Shown one piece after another: positions 15,520 through 15,918 of a stretch of 15,918 nt of DNA (positions are counted from its first letter, which is position 1; each line of letters opens with the position of its first letter). Under the pieces are notes generated by a model. It saw only the letters and a program-made list of their open reading frames with translations, was not told the DNA's origin and did no database searches. The translations under genes were made by a program, and so were the position numbers. The DNA is from Candidatus Hydromicrobium americanum (GTDB lineage: Bacteria > Actinomycetota > Humimicrobiia > Humimicrobiales > Humimicrobiaceae), in contig PEXF01000029.1 of the NCBI GenBank assembly GCA_002779205.1, forward strand, positions 1 through 15,918, in the 5' to 3' direction.

Positions 15520-15711
15520 TTATACTACTTTTTTAAACTTGCCTGATTTCAGGCAGCTGGTGCAGATATTTATGGTTTTAATCTTGCCTTTATATTCAAC
15601 CTTTGTTTTGTGAACATTAGGTTTAAATGTTCTTCTGGTCTTTCTGTGCGAGTGGCTCACGTTATTTCCAAAAGATGTTTTTTTATCACAAATTTCACAT
15701 ACTCTAGACAT
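15520..15711 (-). CDS. rpmB: 50S ribosomal protein L28, zinc-binding (C+) form
   Basis: L28 is a small basic protein of the large ribosomal subunit. The 63-residue product carries SHSHRKTRRTFKPNVHK (about residues 19-35), the rRNA-binding signature of L28. It has two cysteine pairs, Cys5/Cys8 (CEIC) and Cys50/Cys53 (CTSC), which form the zinc ribbon of the C+ form. Zinc-independent paralogues, induced on zinc starvation in several bacteria, lack them. The ATG at 15711 (reading leftward) follows an AGGAG site five bases upstream. It points towards rsmB and is transcribed alone within this window. In B. subtilis rpmB also lies near the rsmB cluster, so the placement looks ancestral. Confidence 0.96.
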   Translation of the reverse strand: MSRVCEICDKKTSFGNNVSHSHRKTRRTFKPNVHKTKVEYKGKIKTINICTSCLKSGKFKKVV

Positions 15712-15716
15712 TTTTT

Positions 15717-15721
15717 CTCCT
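15717..15721 (-). promoter_or_regulatory. Ribosome-binding site of rpmB
   Basis: AGGAG on the - strand lies five bases before the rpmB ATG at 15711. It confirms the start of this short gene. Confidence 0.8.
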
Positions 15722-15736
15722 GTATATTTAAAAAAA

Positions 15737-15742
15737 ATTATA
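15737..15742 (-). promoter_or_regulatory. Candidate -10 box for rpmB
   Basis: The - strand reads TATAAT here, a perfect -10 hexamer, which would place the transcript start near 15730 with a leader of about 20 nt containing the AGGAG site. No good -35 hexamer is found 16-18 bases upstream (the best reads ATGTAT). The region is so AT-rich that the match may be chance. Confidence 0.3.
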
Positions 15743-15918
15743 TTTTATAACTTTTAAGAATACATTTGGTATTAATAAATTAAAAACAACTATAAACAGG
15801 TCAGGAAGGAATATTAGCATCTTATTATTTAATTTTCAAGGTAAATAAAAAAGTATAATTATGACAAGAAACAATTTTTAATTTAAAAAGTCTTAATTGG
15901 TAGAAAATAAATTAAGAT
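15743..15918. other. AT-rich right edge, no gene seen
   Basis: This stretch is very AT-rich and holds no open frame of useful length on either strand. A perfect TATAAT on the + strand at 15854-15859 has only a poor -35 (TTTTCA at 15833-15838, spacing 15). It might serve a divergent gene starting beyond the window. No terminator, tRNA or repeat was recognised. Confidence 0.4.

Noticed and set aside
15796..15820. AGGTCAGGAAGGAA near the right end resembles part of the SRP RNA apical loop consensus.
   Set aside because: The core GGTCCGGAAGGAAGCAGC is not complete, the following bases are AT-rich, and no pairing stem of the expected kind flanks it.
1..15918. A mobile element, CRISPR array, defence island or novel multi-gene system.
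   Set aside because: Every sizeable open frame is a recognised housekeeping gene; no direct-repeat arrays, transposase or integrase motifs were seen, and the only accessory trace is the PIN remnant.

Overview
The window is a compact block of housekeeping genes. Fourteen genes run on the + strand with almost no spacing, and one convergent gene (rpmB) lies on the - strand at the right end. The left edge cuts into carB. The only gene debris is a 3' remnant of a PIN-domain (VapC-like) gene after rsmB. I see no phage, insertion sequence, CRISPR array, tRNA or rRNA.

Organism: probably a deep-branching, AT-rich, likely anaerobic member of the Actinobacteria. The actinobacterial-type integration host factor (mihF) lies directly upstream of gmk. 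The order carB - pyrF - mihF - gmk - rpoZ - coaBC - metK - priA - fmt - rsmB is, from memory, the order of the Mycobacterium tuberculosis Rv1384-Rv1407 neighbourhood. Other traits do not fit well-known Actinobacteria: low G+C, heavy use of AAA, ATA and AGA codons, an NAD-linked PyrD/PyrK pair, a class-I PyrF, and a PriA with intact helicase motifs. carB-pyrK-pyrD-pyrF-pyrE is the order of the Bacillus subtilis pyr operon. The lineage is an inference; a search or tree would settle it.

Layout. (1) Positions 1-6251: 3' part of a pyrimidine operon, carB-pyrK-pyrD-pyrF-pyrE, with every junction overlapping by 1-8 nt. Together these genes make carbamoyl phosphate and carry out the last three steps, dihydroorotate to orotate to OMP to UMP. 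(2) Positions 6252-6327: a 76-nt gap with a good sigma70-type promoter whose -10 box lies in a 20-nt near-palindrome. (3) Positions 6328-15265: a second apparent operon, mihF-gmk-rpoZ-coaBC-metK-priA-def-fmt-rsmB, with gaps of 22 nt or less or overlaps. It joins chromosome architecture, GMP kinase, RNA polymerase omega, CoA and SAM synthesis, replication restart, initiator-Met formylation/deformylation and rRNA methylation. (4) Positions 15266-15519: a synteny break with the PIN remnant. (5) Positions 15520-15711: rpmB (L28) on the - strand, followed by an AT-rich edge with no gene start that I can support.

I did not find a convincing undescribed system. The best leads are the mixed Firmicutes-like/actinobacterial character of the neighbourhood, the small DNA-binding protein slot upstream of gmk, the palindromic promoter, the loop insertions in RsmB and the decayed PIN gene.
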